From: Sporosarcina sp. NCCP-2716
GTDB lineage: Bacteria; Bacillota; Bacilli; Bacillales_A; Planococcaceae
Assembly (NCBI RefSeq): GCF_023707985.1
Contig: NZ_BRCF01000004.1
Coordinates: 186,001-250,000 of the forward strand
Reading direction: 5' to 3'
DNA: 64,000 nt
Under the pieces are notes generated by a model, which saw only the letters and a list, made by a program, of their open reading frames with translations, made no database searches and was not told the DNA's origin. Positions 8,754 through 22,718 of the stretch are shown in pieces (position 1 is the stretch's first letter; each line of letters opens with the position of its first letter). Both the position numbers and the translations under genes were made by a program.

Positions 8754-9197
8754 ATGAATATTTGTTTTATTTGCACAGGAAATACATGCAGAAGCCCGCT
8801 CGCTGAAGGGATCCTGAAGTCCCGGCGGCTGCCGGGCGTGAATGTCCGGTCGGCAGGACTGTATGTGGCGGACGGCCAGCCGATTTCAGTGAATTCCAGG
8901 CGGTTGTTGGAAGGAAAAGGATACCCTTACACACCGTCCGCCCGCCTGTTCTCCGGACAGGATGCCGAATGGGCAGACCTGATTTTGACAATGACAGAGG
9001 CGCACCGGGACACGATCCGGCGGATGTATGAAGGGTACGCGGACAAGGTGTTCACACTGAAGGAATTCACGGGGGATGCAGTGCTCGATGTCATGGACCC
9101 GTTCGGCGGCAGTTACGAAGTATATGAACAGACGCTCGCTGAACTCGAAGGGCAGATCGATGTACTGGCGCGCAAGTTACAGGAGGAACAGACATGA
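8754..9197 (+). CDS. ywlE: protein-arginine phosphatase YwlE (low-molecular-weight phosphatase fold)
   Basis: Removes phosphate from phosphoarginine placed on proteins by the McsB kinase, in heat-shock control and ClpCP targeting. The P-loop CTGNTCRS (residues 7-14) has Thr-11 where tyrosine phosphatases have Ile; in this family that Thr is known to give arginine specificity. General-acid motif DPFGGS near residue 120. 147 residues. ATG 8754 is chosen from alignment with B. subtilis YwlE ([15 protein letters not shown]); a GTG at 8745 is the alternative. The gene overlaps the next one by 4 bases. Confidence 0.93.
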   Translation: MNICFICTGNTCRSPLAEGILKSRRLPGVNVRSAGLYVADGQPISVNSRRLLEGKGYPYTPSARLFSGQDAEWADLILTMTEAHRDTIRRMYEGYADKVFTLKEFTGDAVLDVMDPFGGSYEVYEQTLAELEGQIDVLARKLQEEQT

Positions 9198-10486
9198 CAG
9201 AGACAAAGAGAAAATTCGGGTTGAAATGGAAACTGGTCATATTCGTCACCGTTTTGGCGCTCGTGACGTATTCGACCAGTGCGGTGTTCATCAACTTCCT
9301 GCAGCCTAGGTTCTTCCCGGGATTCGACCCGGTCTGGTTCGGGATCTTGACGTATGCGCTCGGCATCCTTTGGTCGGCGATATTGGCCGCGCTGTTCAGC
9401 ACCGTGCTCACGAAGCCGCTGCAGAAACTGGAACAGGAAGCGATCATGGTCGCAGACGGCAAGATCGGCACGGACATCGATCTGCCGGATTCATCCGATG
9501 AAATCCGCTCCGTTGCGGAAGCATTCCAGCAAGTCGTCCTCAATCTGCGCAGCATCGTCGGCCAGATCGAAGAGAACTTCGAAAAGACGTCGCGGTCCGT
9601 CGATGTGCTGCATAGCGAAACCGGCTCGGCGGCAAGTCAGGCGGACGCCATTGCCTCGACAATCGCGGAAATCTCCTCCGGGGCCGAAGCGACGGCTGTG
9701 TCCGTGCAGGAGACGGCGGAAGCGATGGAAGATGTCCGGTCGATCGCAGCGGACGTCAGCAGCCGGGCGGAGCAGTCGTCCGCGCAGTCGGAAGCGATGC
9801 TCGCCGATCTGAAGAAGACGACCGATGCATATCGGGCACTCGTCGGCGGCATCCGCGACATGTCCACCCAGAGCGAAGAGTCGCTCGCGACGATCCGAGA
9901 CCTCGACCGCAACGCCCAGAAGATCGGCGAAATCGTCGAGCTTGTCGGCGGCATTGCCGACCAGACGAACCTGCTCGCGCTGAACGCCTCGATCGAAGCG
10001 GCCCGCGCCGGTGAACACGGCAAAGGATTCGCCGTCGTCGCGGAGGAAGTGCGTGTCCTTGCGGATGAAAGCGCGAAATCCGTCCAGATGATCGGCGGAC
10101 TCGTCAGCACGATCCAGGCGGACGTCACAAAAGTCGTCAAGGAGATCGAAGCGCAAGTGAAGACGGCCGGTCAGGAAGCGGACCGGGCGGACGAAACGAA
10201 CAAGAGCATCACGGCGATGGCGGCAACCGTCAATACGATGGCCGGCTCGATCACCGGCATCACGGAACTCGTCGAGCATCAGCTGGCACAGATCGAAAAG
10301 ACGGCGATGCAGTCGCAGGAAGTGGCGGCGATCGCCGAACAGACGTCAGCCGGCGCCGAGGAAGTGCAGGCGGCGACTGCCGAACAGGCCCACTCGATCG
10401 AGCAGACAAGCAATCTCGCAAGCGACCTGAAAGACCAGTCGCAGGCATTGTACAGCGTCATCCGCCAATTCGATACGTCCCACTGA
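9194..10486 (+). CDS. methyl-accepting chemotaxis protein without a large sensor domain
   Basis: Two membrane helices (about residues 13-33 and 50-71) separated by only about 16 residues, then a HAMP domain (71-122) and a long coiled-coil signalling domain. The conserved hairpin tip is present ([20 protein letters not shown], then [12 protein letters not shown]). 430 residues. With so short an external loop it probably senses a membrane or cytoplasmic cue rather than a soluble external ligand. It overlaps ywlE by ATGA, so it is translated with an arginine phosphatase; B. subtilis has no MCP here. A terminator follows. Confidence 0.93.
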   Translation: MTETKRKFGLKWKLVIFVTVLALVTYSTSAVFINFLQPRFFPGFDPVWFGILTYALGILWSAILAALFSTVLTKPLQKLEQEAIMVADGKIGTDIDLPDSSDEIRSVAEAFQQVVLNLRSIVGQIEENFEKTSRSVDVLHSETGSAASQADAIASTIAEISSGAEATAVSVQETAEAMEDVRSIAADVSSRAEQSSAQSEAMLADLKKTTDAYRALVGGIRDMSTQSEESLATIRDLDRNAQKIGEIVELVGGIADQTNLLALNASIEAARAGEHGKGFAVVAEEVRVLADESAKSVQMIGGLVSTIQADVTKVVKEIEAQVKTAGQEADRADETNKSITAMAATVNTMAGSITGITELVEHQLAQIEKTAMQSQEVAAIAEQTSAGAEEVQAATAEQAHSIEQTSNLASDLKDQSQALYSVIRQFDTSH

Positions 10487-10487
10487 G

Positions 10488-10514
10488 AAAGCCGGCCGCG
10501 TGCCGGTTTTTTCA
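10488..10514 (+). terminator. intrinsic terminator after the MCP gene
   Basis: Arms CCGGC / GCCGG with loop CGCGT, followed by six T. Confidence 0.7.
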
Positions 10515-10601
10515 ATTGTCCGGAAGAAAACTTGCCACTGTGTTTTTCAGCGCAAGAGTGATAGAATCTATTGTAAGTATATTATGAAAAGAGGGACCTA
10601 C

Positions 10602-11042
10602 GTGAAACTCGCAATTTCATCCGACCACGGCGGCAACAACCTCCGCCGGGAGATCAAAGACTTGCTGACTGAGCTCAATATCGACTTCACGGACTTCGGG
10701 CCGGACTCCGATACGTCCGTCGATTATCCGGATTACGCGAAAGCGGTGACGTCCGGTGTCGCATCCGGCGAATTCGACCGGGGGATCCTCATCTGCGGCA
10801 CGGGCATCGGCATGTCGATCGCAGCGAATAAGACGAACGGCATCCGCTGTGCGCTCTGCCATGACGTATTCAGCGCCAAGGCGACCCGCGGCCATAATGA
10901 CACGAACGTGCTCGCGATGGGCGAGCGCGTCATCGGACCGGGACTGGCCCGCGAGATCGTCCAGACATGGCTCGAGACTCCGTTCGAAGGCGGACGCCAC
11001 GAACGCCGCATCGAAAAACTGATGGCGCTCGAAAACAACTAA
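10602..11042 (+). CDS. rpiB: ribose-5-phosphate isomerase B
   Basis: Interconverts ribose-5-phosphate and ribulose-5-phosphate in the pentose phosphate pathway. RpiB/LacAB fold: ISSDHGG at the N-terminus, DYPDYA, active-site ILICGTGIGMSIAANK with the catalytic Cys, and HNDTNVLAMG. 146 residues. The GTG at 10602 follows GAGGGA and gives the conserved N-terminus MKLAISSDHGG; an ATG at 10584 in the same frame is a weaker alternative. Equivalent to ywlF. Confidence 0.95.
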   Translation: MKLAISSDHGGNNLRREIKDLLTELNIDFTDFGPDSDTSVDYPDYAKAVTSGVASGEFDRGILICGTGIGMSIAANKTNGIRCALCHDVFSAKATRGHNDTNVLAMGERVIGPGLAREIVQTWLETPFEGGRHERRIEKLMALENN

Positions 11043-11059
11043 GAAACGGGGGGAGCAGC

Positions 11060-11617
11060 ATGGACGCCAACATCTTATGGAGACTGCAGATCGAGCAGGC
11101 GCTGGCGGAGTTCGCCGAACAGGCCCCGCCTGAACCGGACACGTTCTTCGTCATCGGCTGTTCCACATCGGAAGTGGCCGGAAAACGGATCGGCACGGCC
11201 GGCGCTCTGGAAGTCGCGGAGGCGCTGTACGGACCGATCGCGCAATTCGCGGAAAAACACAAGCTGCACCTCGCCTTCCAGGGCTGTGAGCACATCAACC
11301 GTGCCGTGACGATCGAACGTTCGGCCGCGAAACAATTCGGACTCGACCGTGTATCCGTCGTGCCGGTCCGGACAGCGGGCGGCTCGATGTCCGCCTACGC
11401 GTATGAGCACTTGGAAGACGCGGTCGTCGTGGAATCGGTGCGGGCGCATGCCGGCATCGACATCGGCCAGACGCTGATCGGCATGCAGCTGAAACCGGTC
11501 GCCGTACCGATCCGCACATCTGTGAAACAAATAGGGGAAGCCGTCGTCACCTGTGCAACGACCCGTCCGAAACTGATCGGCGGGACCCGCGCACAGTACG
11601 AATATCCCGGAGCCTGA
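11060..11617 (+). CDS. ywlG: UPF0340 / TIGR01440 family protein YwlG
   Basis: Conserved Firmicute protein of unknown function, 185 residues. Recognisable family segments: FVIGCSTSEVAGKRIGTAG, FQGCEHINRA and the C-terminal RPKLIGGTRAQYEYPG. Soluble, with no signal or membrane segment. The ATG at 11060 follows GGGGGGAG. It lies between rpiB and glyA, as in B. subtilis, probably in one transcript with both (gaps of 17 and 45 bases). Confidence 0.93.
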   Translation: MDANILWRLQIEQALAEFAEQAPPEPDTFFVIGCSTSEVAGKRIGTAGALEVAEALYGPIAQFAEKHKLHLAFQGCEHINRAVTIERSAAKQFGLDRVSVVPVRTAGGSMSAYAYEHLEDAVVVESVRAHAGIDIGQTLIGMQLKPVAVPIRTSVKQIGEAVVTCATTRPKLIGGTRAQYEYPGA

Positions 11618-11662
11618 ACTTCGGGACAGTACGACCAAAAAGACGCTAAAGGGGAAATGATC

Positions 11663-12916
11663 ATGGATTTGAGCAATGTGAAACGCGAAGACAGCGCAGT
11701 ATTCAAAGCGATCATGGCGGAAAAGAACCGCCAGAACGCCAATATTGAATTGATTGCCTCCGAAAACTTTGTCTCTGAAGCAGTCATGGAAGCACAAGGG
11801 TCTTATTTGACGAACAAATATGCGGAAGGCTACCCGGGCAAGCGCTACTACGGCGGCTGCGAACACGTCGATGTCGTCGAAAACATTGCACGCGACCGCG
11901 CCAAGGAACTGTTCGGCGCAGCATACGCGAACGTCCAGGCACACTCTGGCGCACAAGCCAACATGGCCGTCTACTTCACAGTCCTGAAGCCGGGCGACAC
12001 CGTCCTCGGCATGAACCTGTCGCACGGCGGACACTTGACGCACGGCAGCCCGGTGAATTTCTCCGGCATCCTGTACAACTTCGTCGAATACGGGGTCAGT
12101 GAAACAGACGAACGCATCGACTACGAAGATGTCCGTCAGAAAGCGCTCGAGCACAAGCCGAAGATGATCGTCGCAGGAGCGAGTGCCTACCCACGGGAGA
12201 TCGACTTCAAGAAATTCCGCGAGATCGCTGATGAAGTCGGTGCCTTCCTCATGGTCGACATGGCGCACATCGCCGGACTCGTCGCAGTCGGCGAACATCC
12301 GAACCCAGTGCCGCACGCACATTTCATCACCTCCACGACGCACAAGACGCTCCGCGGCCCGCGCGGCGGACTCATTTTGATCAACGAGGAATTCGCAGAA
12401 CAATACGGCAAGAAGATCGACAAAACGGTCTTCCCTGGCATTCAGGGCGGCCCGCTCATGCACGTCATCGCAGCCAAAGCCGTCGCTTTCGGAGAAGCGC
12501 TGCAGTCGGACTTCACGACGTACATCCAGCAAGTGAAGAAAAACGCTGTCGCCCTCGGTGAAACACTCGTCAGTGAAGGCATCGACATCGTCTCCGGCGG
12601 CACTGACAACCACTTGCTGCTGCTCAACCTGACAAGCCTCAACCTGACAGGCAAAGTCGCCGAGCACGTCCTCGATGAATGCGGCATCACCGTCAACAAA
12701 AATACGGTTCCGTTCGACAAGGAAGGCCCGTTCGTCACATCAGGCATCCGTATCGGCACACCGGCCGTCACATCACGCGGCTTCAAGGAAGACGACATGA
12801 AGGAAATCGGATTGATCATCGCCAAACTCCTCAAGAACCACGAGGACGATGCCGTGAAAGAAGAAGCGAAACAGCGCGTCCAGGCCCTCACCGGCAGCCA
12901 CGCCCTCTATGCATAA
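11663..12916 (+). CDS. glyA: serine hydroxymethyltransferase
   Basis: PLP enzyme converting serine and tetrahydrofolate to glycine and 5,10-methylene-THF. PLP-lysine motif [14 protein letters not shown], early [13 protein letters not shown] and substrate-loop [14 protein letters not shown] are all present. 417 residues from the ATG at 11663, which has AAAGGGGA at better spacing than the in-frame ATG at 11657. Last gene of the rpiB-ywlG-glyA unit; a strong terminator follows. Confidence 0.97.
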   Translation: MDLSNVKREDSAVFKAIMAEKNRQNANIELIASENFVSEAVMEAQGSYLTNKYAEGYPGKRYYGGCEHVDVVENIARDRAKELFGAAYANVQAHSGAQANMAVYFTVLKPGDTVLGMNLSHGGHLTHGSPVNFSGILYNFVEYGVSETDERIDYEDVRQKALEHKPKMIVAGASAYPREIDFKKFREIADEVGAFLMVDMAHIAGLVAVGEHPNPVPHAHFITSTTHKTLRGPRGGLILINEEFAEQYGKKIDKTVFPGIQGGPLMHVIAAKAVAFGEALQSDFTTYIQQVKKNAVALGETLVSEGIDIVSGGTDNHLLLLNLTSLNLTGKVAEHVLDECGITVNKNTVPFDKEGPFVTSGIRIGTPAVTSRGFKEDDMKEIGLIIAKLLKNHEDDAVKEEAKQRVQALTGSHALYA

Positions 12917-12925
12917 GACGCATTG

Positions 12926-12962
12926 CAAAAAACCGCCATCCTCTCAGGACGGCGGTTTTTTG
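12926..12962 (+). terminator. intrinsic terminator of glyA
   Basis: AAAAAACCGCC / GGCGGTTTTTT stem and loop with a T-run. The A-run upstream makes it potentially bidirectional. Confidence 0.9.
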
Positions 12963-13033
12963 CTGCTCCGAAACTTTTTTTCGCGGTACCTGTGCGTCGC
13001 ACAATTCGGAAACGATTCAGAATAGTGTCCATC

Positions 13034-13346
13034 TGCCGATTAACTTGCCCGTTTGGCCGATTGTGCGCTCCATCTGGCCGATTCATGCGCCGATTTGGCC
13101 GATTCCGTACGCCATTTGGCCGATAAGCCCTCGGATTTGGCCGATTCCCAGGCGAATGGGGAAGCCGAACAGAAACGAGCGCAGCGAGCACACTTCAAGC
13201 CCTCCACGGTTGCGAGTTGTGTCCATTTGCCGATTAACTTGCTCACCTGGCCGATAACTCTCTCCATCTGGCCGATTCATGCGCCGATTTGGCCGATTCC
13301 GTACGCCATTTGGCCGATAAGCCGCACCATTTGGCCAATTCCCACC
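13034..13346 (+). repeat. composite locus L2: two six-unit 21-bp arrays around an inverted core
   Basis: Left array units start at 13034, 13055, 13076, 13097, 13118 and 13139; right array at 13228, 13249, 13270, 13291, 13312 and 13333. Both have an exact 21-bp period, with core GGCCGATT and a variable half. Corresponding units of the two arrays are nearly identical at an offset of 194 bp, so one array copies the other. Between them, at about 13165-13216, is the shared core element seen at four other loci, here on the opposite strand. Confidence 0.93.
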
Positions 13347-13449
13347 CGATCTCCCCAAGAATCACCCCGCACCAGCCGCAATCCCCCCCCCGCGCAAATC
13401 TTCCGCGAATTCCAAACTTCAGCCGATGCAACCTAACGTGTCCCCATTC

Positions 13450-13458
13450 TGTTATACT
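13450..13458 (+). promoter_or_regulatory. extended -10 promoter of upp
   Basis: TGTTATACT is a TGn-TATACT extended -10 about 30 bases before the upp start; the -35 is weak. Confidence 0.55.
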
Positions 13459-13488
13459 GATTGAGACAACGTAAAAGGAGCGATTCCA

Positions 13489-14118
13489 ATGGCAAAAGTA
13501 CACGTATTCGATCACCCGCTCATCCAGCACAAACTGACATTCATCCGGGACGTCAACACCGGCACGAAGGAATTCCGCGAATTGGTGGATGAAGTCGCCA
13601 CATTGATGGCGTACGAAATTACCCGCGACCTTCCGCTGCAGGAAGTGGACGTCCAGACACCGGTCAGCAACGCGAAATCGCAAGTGCTGGCAGGGAAGAA
13701 ACTTGGCATCGTACCGATCCTCCGCGCCGGCATCGGCATGGTCGACGGCATGCTCAAACTCATTCCGGCCGCCCGCGTCGGCCACGTCGGCCTGTTCCGG
13801 GATCCGGAAACGCTGGAGCCGCACGAATACTTCGTGAAACTGCCGTCGGACGTCTCCGAACGTGAATTGATCGTCGTGGATCCGATGCTTGCGACAGGCG
13901 GGACCGCTGTCGAAGCCATCAATTCGCTCAAGAAACGCGGCGCGAAGCACATCAAGTTCATGTGTCTCGTCGCTGCACCGGAGGGTGTCGAAGTGCTGAC
14001 GGAAGCCCACCCGGACGTCGACGTCTATATCGCAGCACTCGACGAAAAGCTGAACGACCATGGCTACATCGTACCGGGACTCGGCGACGCCGGCGACCGT
14101 CTGTTCGGAACCAAGTAA
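13489..14118 (+). CDS. upp: uracil phosphoribosyltransferase
   Basis: Salvages uracil with PRPP to UMP. 209 residues. PRPP-binding motif [12 protein letters not shown] near residue 130, early [13 protein letters not shown], and the uracil-binding C-terminal region [16 protein letters not shown]. The ATG follows AAAGGAG. Between glyA and mnaA as in B. subtilis. Confidence 0.97.
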   Translation: MAKVHVFDHPLIQHKLTFIRDVNTGTKEFRELVDEVATLMAYEITRDLPLQEVDVQTPVSNAKSQVLAGKKLGIVPILRAGIGMVDGMLKLIPAARVGHVGLFRDPETLEPHEYFVKLPSDVSERELIVVDPMLATGGTAVEAINSLKKRGAKHIKFMCLVAAPEGVEVLTEAHPDVDVYIAALDEKLNDHGYIVPGLGDAGDRLFGTK

Positions 14119-14170
14119 GGCGGAACCAACTGAATCATCCGCACGAAAAAATGGGGAAGGCGTGACTAGT

Positions 14171-15292
14171 GTGAAACGCAAATGGAAAGTAATGACGATC
14201 TTCGGAACGCGGCCGGAAGCCATCAAAATGGCACCGCTCGTTCTCGAACTGCAAAAACACGAGGAAGACATCGAATCGATTGTGACCGTCACCGCGCAGC
14301 ACCGTGAAATGCTCGACCAAGTGCTCAGCACATTCGGCATCACACCCGACTTCGACCTCAACATCATGAAGAGCCGGCAGACGCTCATCGACGTCGCCAC
14401 ACGCGGCCTCGAAGGGCTCGACCGGATCATGAAAGAAGCAAAGCCTGACATCGTGCTCGTCCACGGCGACACGTCGACCACTTTCGTCGGCAGCCTGGCG
14501 GCGTTCTACAACCAGATCGCCATCGGCCACGTCGAAGCGGGCCTGCGCACGTGGGACAAGTACTCACCGTATCCGGAGGAGATGAACCGCCAGCTCACCG
14601 GCGTCCTCGCCGACCTGCATTTCTCGCCGACCGAGAAATCCGCACAGAACCTGCTCGACGAAGGCAAACCGAAAGACCGGATCTTCATCACTGGCAACAC
14701 CGCCATCGACGCGCTGCAGACGACGGTTGACGACACGTATACGCACCCAATCTTCGAAAAGCTCGGTGACGACCGTCTCGTCCTGCTCACGGCACACCGC
14801 CGCGAGAACCTCGGCGACCCGATGCGCAACATGTTCCGGGCCATCAACCGGCTGCTCGACAAACACGATGACATCCAGGTCATCTATCCCGTGCACATGA
14901 ACCCGGCCGTCCGCGAAGTGGCGGACGAACTGCTCGGCAATAACGAGCGTATCCATCTGATCGAACCGCTCGAAGTGGTCGACTTCCACAACTTCGCAGC
15001 CCGGTCGCACATCATCCTGACCGACTCCGGCGGCATCCAGGAAGAAGCGCCGTCCCTCGCGAAACCGGTCATCGTCCTCCGCGACACGACCGAACGCCCG
15101 GAAGGCATCGACGCCGGCACACTCAAACTCGCCGGCACCGACGAAGACACCATCTTCACCCTGGCCGACGAACTCCTGTCCGACCAGAACGCATACGAAG
15201 CAATGGCAAAAGCCTCCAACCCATACGGCGACGGCCACGCCTCCGAACGCATCGTCGAAGCATTGCTCAACTATTTGAATAAAGACCAATAA
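14171..15292 (+). CDS. mnaA: UDP-N-acetylglucosamine 2-epimerase, non-hydrolysing
   Basis: Interconverts UDP-GlcNAc and UDP-ManNAc, supplying ManNAc for the teichoic-acid linkage unit or other wall polymers. GT-B-like fold with FGTRPEAIKMAPL at the N-terminus, VHGDTSTTF, GHVEAGLRT, LLTAHRRENLG and DSGGIQEEAPSL. 373 residues. GTG 14171 is chosen over GTG 14162 because GGGAAGG then lies 10 rather than 1 base upstream. It follows upp closely and ends in a strong terminator. Confidence 0.95.
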   Translation: MKRKWKVMTIFGTRPEAIKMAPLVLELQKHEEDIESIVTVTAQHREMLDQVLSTFGITPDFDLNIMKSRQTLIDVATRGLEGLDRIMKEAKPDIVLVHGDTSTTFVGSLAAFYNQIAIGHVEAGLRTWDKYSPYPEEMNRQLTGVLADLHFSPTEKSAQNLLDEGKPKDRIFITGNTAIDALQTTVDDTYTHPIFEKLGDDRLVLLTAHRRENLGDPMRNMFRAINRLLDKHDDIQVIYPVHMNPAVREVADELLGNNERIHLIEPLEVVDFHNFAARSHIILTDSGGIQEEAPSLAKPVIVLRDTTERPEGIDAGTLKLAGTDEDTIFTLADELLSDQNAYEAMAKASNPYGDGHASERIVEALLNYLNKDQ

Positions 15293-15322
15293 AAAGCAGA
15301 GGCCCCAAAGCCTCTGCTTTTC
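15290..15322 (+). terminator. intrinsic terminator of mnaA
   Basis: Stem AAAAGCAGAGGC / GCCTCTGCTTTT. Confidence 0.9.
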
Positions 15323-15334
15323 AAATTCCATAAG

Positions 15335-15375
15335 TTATGTCCCTGTCACCGAACTTTAGTTATGTCCCTGTCACC
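15335..15375 (+). repeat. direct repeat of 16 bp, two copies
   Basis: TTATGTCCCTGTCACC at 15335-15350 and again at 15360-15375, 25 bp apart. It resembles the ends found near small IS200-like/REP-associated transposases in Bacillales, but no transposase is present here. Confidence 0.8.
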
Positions 15376-15420
15376 ACTCTGCTGTCGCAATGACGTTCCC
15401 ATCTCATATGGCGACCGTTG

Positions 15421-15543
15421 ATCGAAGCGGAGAGCGGCGACTCCTGGGGGACCAGCGCAGCCCGAAGACCCCGCAAGGAGCAAAGCGACTGAGGAGGCTG
15501 AGGGCAAGCCCCCCGGAAAGCGCCCGCTCGCAGCGCAGATCAA
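15421..15543. repeat. GC-rich palindromic intergenic repeat of the Bacillales type
   Basis: Contains CGGCGACTCCTGGGGGACC, GCAGCCCGAAGACCCCGCA, GAGGAGGCTGAGGGC and GGAAAGCGCCCGC in this order. I recognise the layout from interspersed repeats common in Bacillaceae and Planococcaceae genomes. Function unknown. Confidence 0.6.
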
Positions 15544-15668
15544 CCCTGTTTCTCCCCCTACCCCCCTTAAGGGAAATCCCTATTTCTCAACTTTCACCAA
15601 TTTAAACAAGAAAGTGTGACGATAATTTGACACTGTCCTAAGTATGTGAAGAATTTCACGGGAATCAA

Positions 15669-15697
15669 TTGACATCAAAATACCCCTATTGTATGCT
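15669..15697 (+). promoter_or_regulatory. sigma-A promoter of the atp operon
   Basis: TTGACA at 15669-15674 and TATGCT at 15692-15697 with a 17-bp spacer. Confidence 0.75.
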
Positions 15698-15703
15698 AAC
15701 AGA

Positions 15704-16051
15704 GGGTAATAATGATAGGGTTTATACATAGATAAATCAGCATTTTCCGCTTGATTTTCGGCTAAGTTCTATCATCCGCTCGCAGCCTATCGCACGCAAG
15801 GAATTTGGGCATTTGTGCGGTACGTTGGACAACGTGTCCTGGTGAACGCCAAGCAGGCGGCAAGTCGCTTACTGCATTCAGCCGCGGGTCTCCCGCAACC
15901 GCTGATCAGGAAGTCAGACAGCCGTACAACTCGGGGGACGCCGAACGTATCGGACTGCGAATCCGTCCGCCCTTTGAAAGGAACTCCGCTTCCCGAAAAG
16001 GACAAGATCCGATTTCCAACTAAACTTTACGTAATAGGAGACTCACCTACC
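15704..16051 (+). promoter_or_regulatory. long 5' leader of the atp operon
   Basis: About 350 nt lie between the predicted start site and atpI. Several short hairpins are visible (GGACA/TGTCC near 15830, GCGGG/CCCGC near 15883). The frame of atpI stays open through much of it, but no start with a ribosome binding site is present, so I treat it as untranslated. Confidence 0.4.
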
Positions 16052-16423
16052 ATGCAGACAATGCAGGAAATTTTCCACAGGCAAAAGAGGGCTCTATTTT
16101 TTTTGCTCGCATTGCTCATAATAGGCTGGGCTGTTATGGGAGCCAAAGAGATTTTTGCCGGGCTTTTGCTCGGAATTATCTTCGGGTTGTATAATTTCTG
16201 GATACTTATCCGTAGAATGGAACAATTCGACAGGAAATTGGATCAGGGCAAAAAGGCTTCGCTTGGTTCGGGACTGCGTTTCGCTTCCGGAGTGGCTGCG
16301 GCTGCCATCGCGATGTCGATGCCAGAATACTTCAATCTGATCAGTACTGTGATCGGTTTGATGATTCCATATGCCCTATTGCTCATCGATAGGATCTTCT
16401 ACCATGTGAAGCATCAATCTTAA
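16052..16423 (+). CDS. atpI: ATP synthase protein I
   Basis: Small membrane protein thought to help c-ring assembly or Mg2+ supply for the Fo sector. 123 residues with four hydrophobic segments (ALFFLLALLIIGWAVMG, then IFAGLLLGIIFGLYNFWIL, and two more). First gene of the operon. ATG 16052 with AGGAG about 11 bases upstream; an ATG at 16061 is also possible. Sequence is poorly conserved in this family, so the identification rests on size, topology and position. Confidence 0.85.
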   Translation: MQTMQEIFHRQKRALFFLLALLIIGWAVMGAKEIFAGLLLGIIFGLYNFWILIRRMEQFDRKLDQGKKASLGSGLRFASGVAAAAIAMSMPEYFNLISTVIGLMIPYALLLIDRIFYHVKHQS

Positions 16424-16428
16424 CCTGA

Positions 16429-17163
<735 letters not shown>

Positions 17164-17205
17164 ACATAAAGCCCGTCCGCGGGTGAATACGCACTACCAA
17201 ACTAA

Positions 17206-17454
<249 letters not shown>

Positions 17455-17493
17455 TCGTCACGGAACTTATCGGCAGATCGGCAGAAGTGGATA

Positions 17494-17523
17494 GGGCCAG
17501 GACTGATGACTATCGGTCCTGCC
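17494..17523 (+). promoter_or_regulatory. hairpin in the atpE-atpF gap
   Basis: CAGGAC (17498-17503) pairs with GTCCTG, extended by GG/CC around a one-base bulge; no T-run follows. It lies in an unusually long 250-bp gap inside the operon. Nothing else recognisable in 17455-17704. Confidence 0.45.
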
Positions 17524-17704
17524 AGCCCGTTTGACTCCCTCTGTTATCTAACCACTTTATAGAGCAGGTAAACAATGGCGGAGAACGGGAACAGTACGAT
17601 CCTTCGCCATTCGTTTATGTAAGCGGCAGGCGCAAGCAGCCGGCCGGGGCATCACCAAACCGTTTGGACCGCAAACGTAAGTTTTTGAAGGGAGTGAAAC
17701 AATC

Positions 17705-18256
17705 GTGTTTTTGGATACCTTCGTCCTTTTGTCGGCAAACGCTGACTCAGGATTTTTGGCAAGCTTGAACCAGCGGCTGAATCTCGGGGACATCATTGCA
17801 ACCGTCGTGTTCTTCACGATCCTGATGCTCCTCCTGAAGAAGTTCGCATGGGGTCCGCTGATGGGCGTCATGAATCAGCGTGCTGAAATGATTGCAAACG
17901 AAATCGAAACGGCTGAGAAAAGCCGTGCCGAGTCACAGAAAGTGCTGGAAGAGCAGCGCGCTCTTTTGAAAGAAGCCCACACTGATGCACAATCGATCAT
18001 TGAAAACGCGAAGAAACAAGGCGAAGCGACACGCGAAGACCTCGTACAGGCAGCTCGTGCTGAAGTGAGCCGCATGAAAGAGAACGCAGCGCTTGAAATC
18101 GTCACTGAAAAAGAAAAAGCGATTGCAGCCGTACGCGAAGAATTCGTCTCGCTTTCCATCATGGCAGCGTCCAAAGTACTCGGCAAAGAAGTTTCCGAGG
18201 AGGATAACCGCGACTTGATCGAACAGACGATTGTGAAGGCAGGGGAAGGCCGATGA
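17705..18256 (+). CDS. atpF: F1Fo ATP synthase subunit b
   Basis: Peripheral-stalk subunit: one N-terminal membrane helix (IIATVVFFTILMLLLKKF, about residues 30-47) and a long charged coiled coil. 183 residues. The GTG start follows GAAGGGAGTGA. Overlaps atpH by 4 bases. Confidence 0.95.
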   Translation: MFLDTFVLLSANADSGFLASLNQRLNLGDIIATVVFFTILMLLLKKFAWGPLMGVMNQRAEMIANEIETAEKSRAESQKVLEEQRALLKEAHTDAQSIIENAKKQGEATREDLVQAARAEVSRMKENAALEIVTEKEKAIAAVREEFVSLSIMAASKVLGKEVSEEDNRDLIEQTIVKAGEGR

Positions 18257-18789
18257 GCCGTTCGATCGTATCGGAACGTTACGCAGCCGGCCTTTTCAAA
18301 GCGGCACAGGATAACGGCGCTCTGCCGGAAGTCCACGCAGACGTCCTTGAATTGCTGAAGGCGATTCAAAACGACCGCGGCTTCCTGGAACTGATGAGCC
18401 TGCCGCAGCTGTCCCTGCAGAAAAAACATGCACTGATCGCAGCCATCCTTCCCGGCGCTAACCAGCTATTGCTGAATGCGCTGTACGTCATGCTTGACGC
18501 AGACCGTATGGAAGAACTGCCAAGTGTTCTTGAAGAGTTCCACGAGCTCGCGAACGACGCAGCCGGCATTGCCGAAGCGACAGTGTACGCGACCCGTGAA
18601 CTGACAGAACAGGAACGGACCCGAATTTCCAGCGCGTTTGCCCACAGAGTCGGCAAACAGACGCTTCACATTACAACGATCATTGACCCGACCCTGATCG
18701 GCGGCATCCGCCTTCAGATCGGCAACCGAATCTTCGACAGCAGTCTCAGCAACAAACTGGCTTCACTGCGCCGTACGTTGATCGGGTAA
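18253..18789 (+). CDS. atpH: F1Fo ATP synthase subunit delta
   Basis: Connects the b stalk to the top of the F1 head. 178 residues with the OSCP/delta pattern: VSERYAAGLFKAA near the N-terminus and IDPTLIGGIRLQIGNRIFDSS near the end. Start overlaps the atpF stop (ATGA), so it is translationally coupled. Confidence 0.96.
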   Translation: MSRSIVSERYAAGLFKAAQDNGALPEVHADVLELLKAIQNDRGFLELMSLPQLSLQKKHALIAAILPGANQLLLNALYVMLDADRMEELPSVLEEFHELANDAAGIAEATVYATRELTEQERTRISSAFAHRVGKQTLHITTIIDPTLIGGIRLQIGNRIFDSSLSNKLASLRRTLIG

Positions 18790-18804
18790 AATTTTGAAAG
18801 ATGA

Positions 18805-20328
<1,524 letters not shown>

Positions 20329-20374
20329 GAACCGGTGTTTGACGGATAACGGACTAAAAAAAGGTGGTGAATAG

Positions 20375-21235
<861 letters not shown>

Positions 21236-21248
21236 CAGCGCAAGGTAA

Positions 21249-22694
<1,446 letters not shown>

Positions 22695-22718
22695 TACAAG
22701 GGACCAGGAGGGAAAGTA

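Noticed and set aside
11075-12667. 530-codon open frame antisense to ywlG and glyA
   Set aside because: Shadow of real genes with clear homology; composition (Asp, Val, Arg-rich) is typical of antisense frames in GC-rich DNA.
13055-13346. Sigma-D promoters in array L2, whose units contain GCCGATAA
   Set aside because: No TAAA at the required distance; the resemblance comes from the repeated GGCCGAT core.
15815-16051. N-terminal extension of AtpI by about 79 codons
   Set aside because: No homologous extension is expected in AtpI and there is no ribosome binding site; the ATG at 16052 fits the family.
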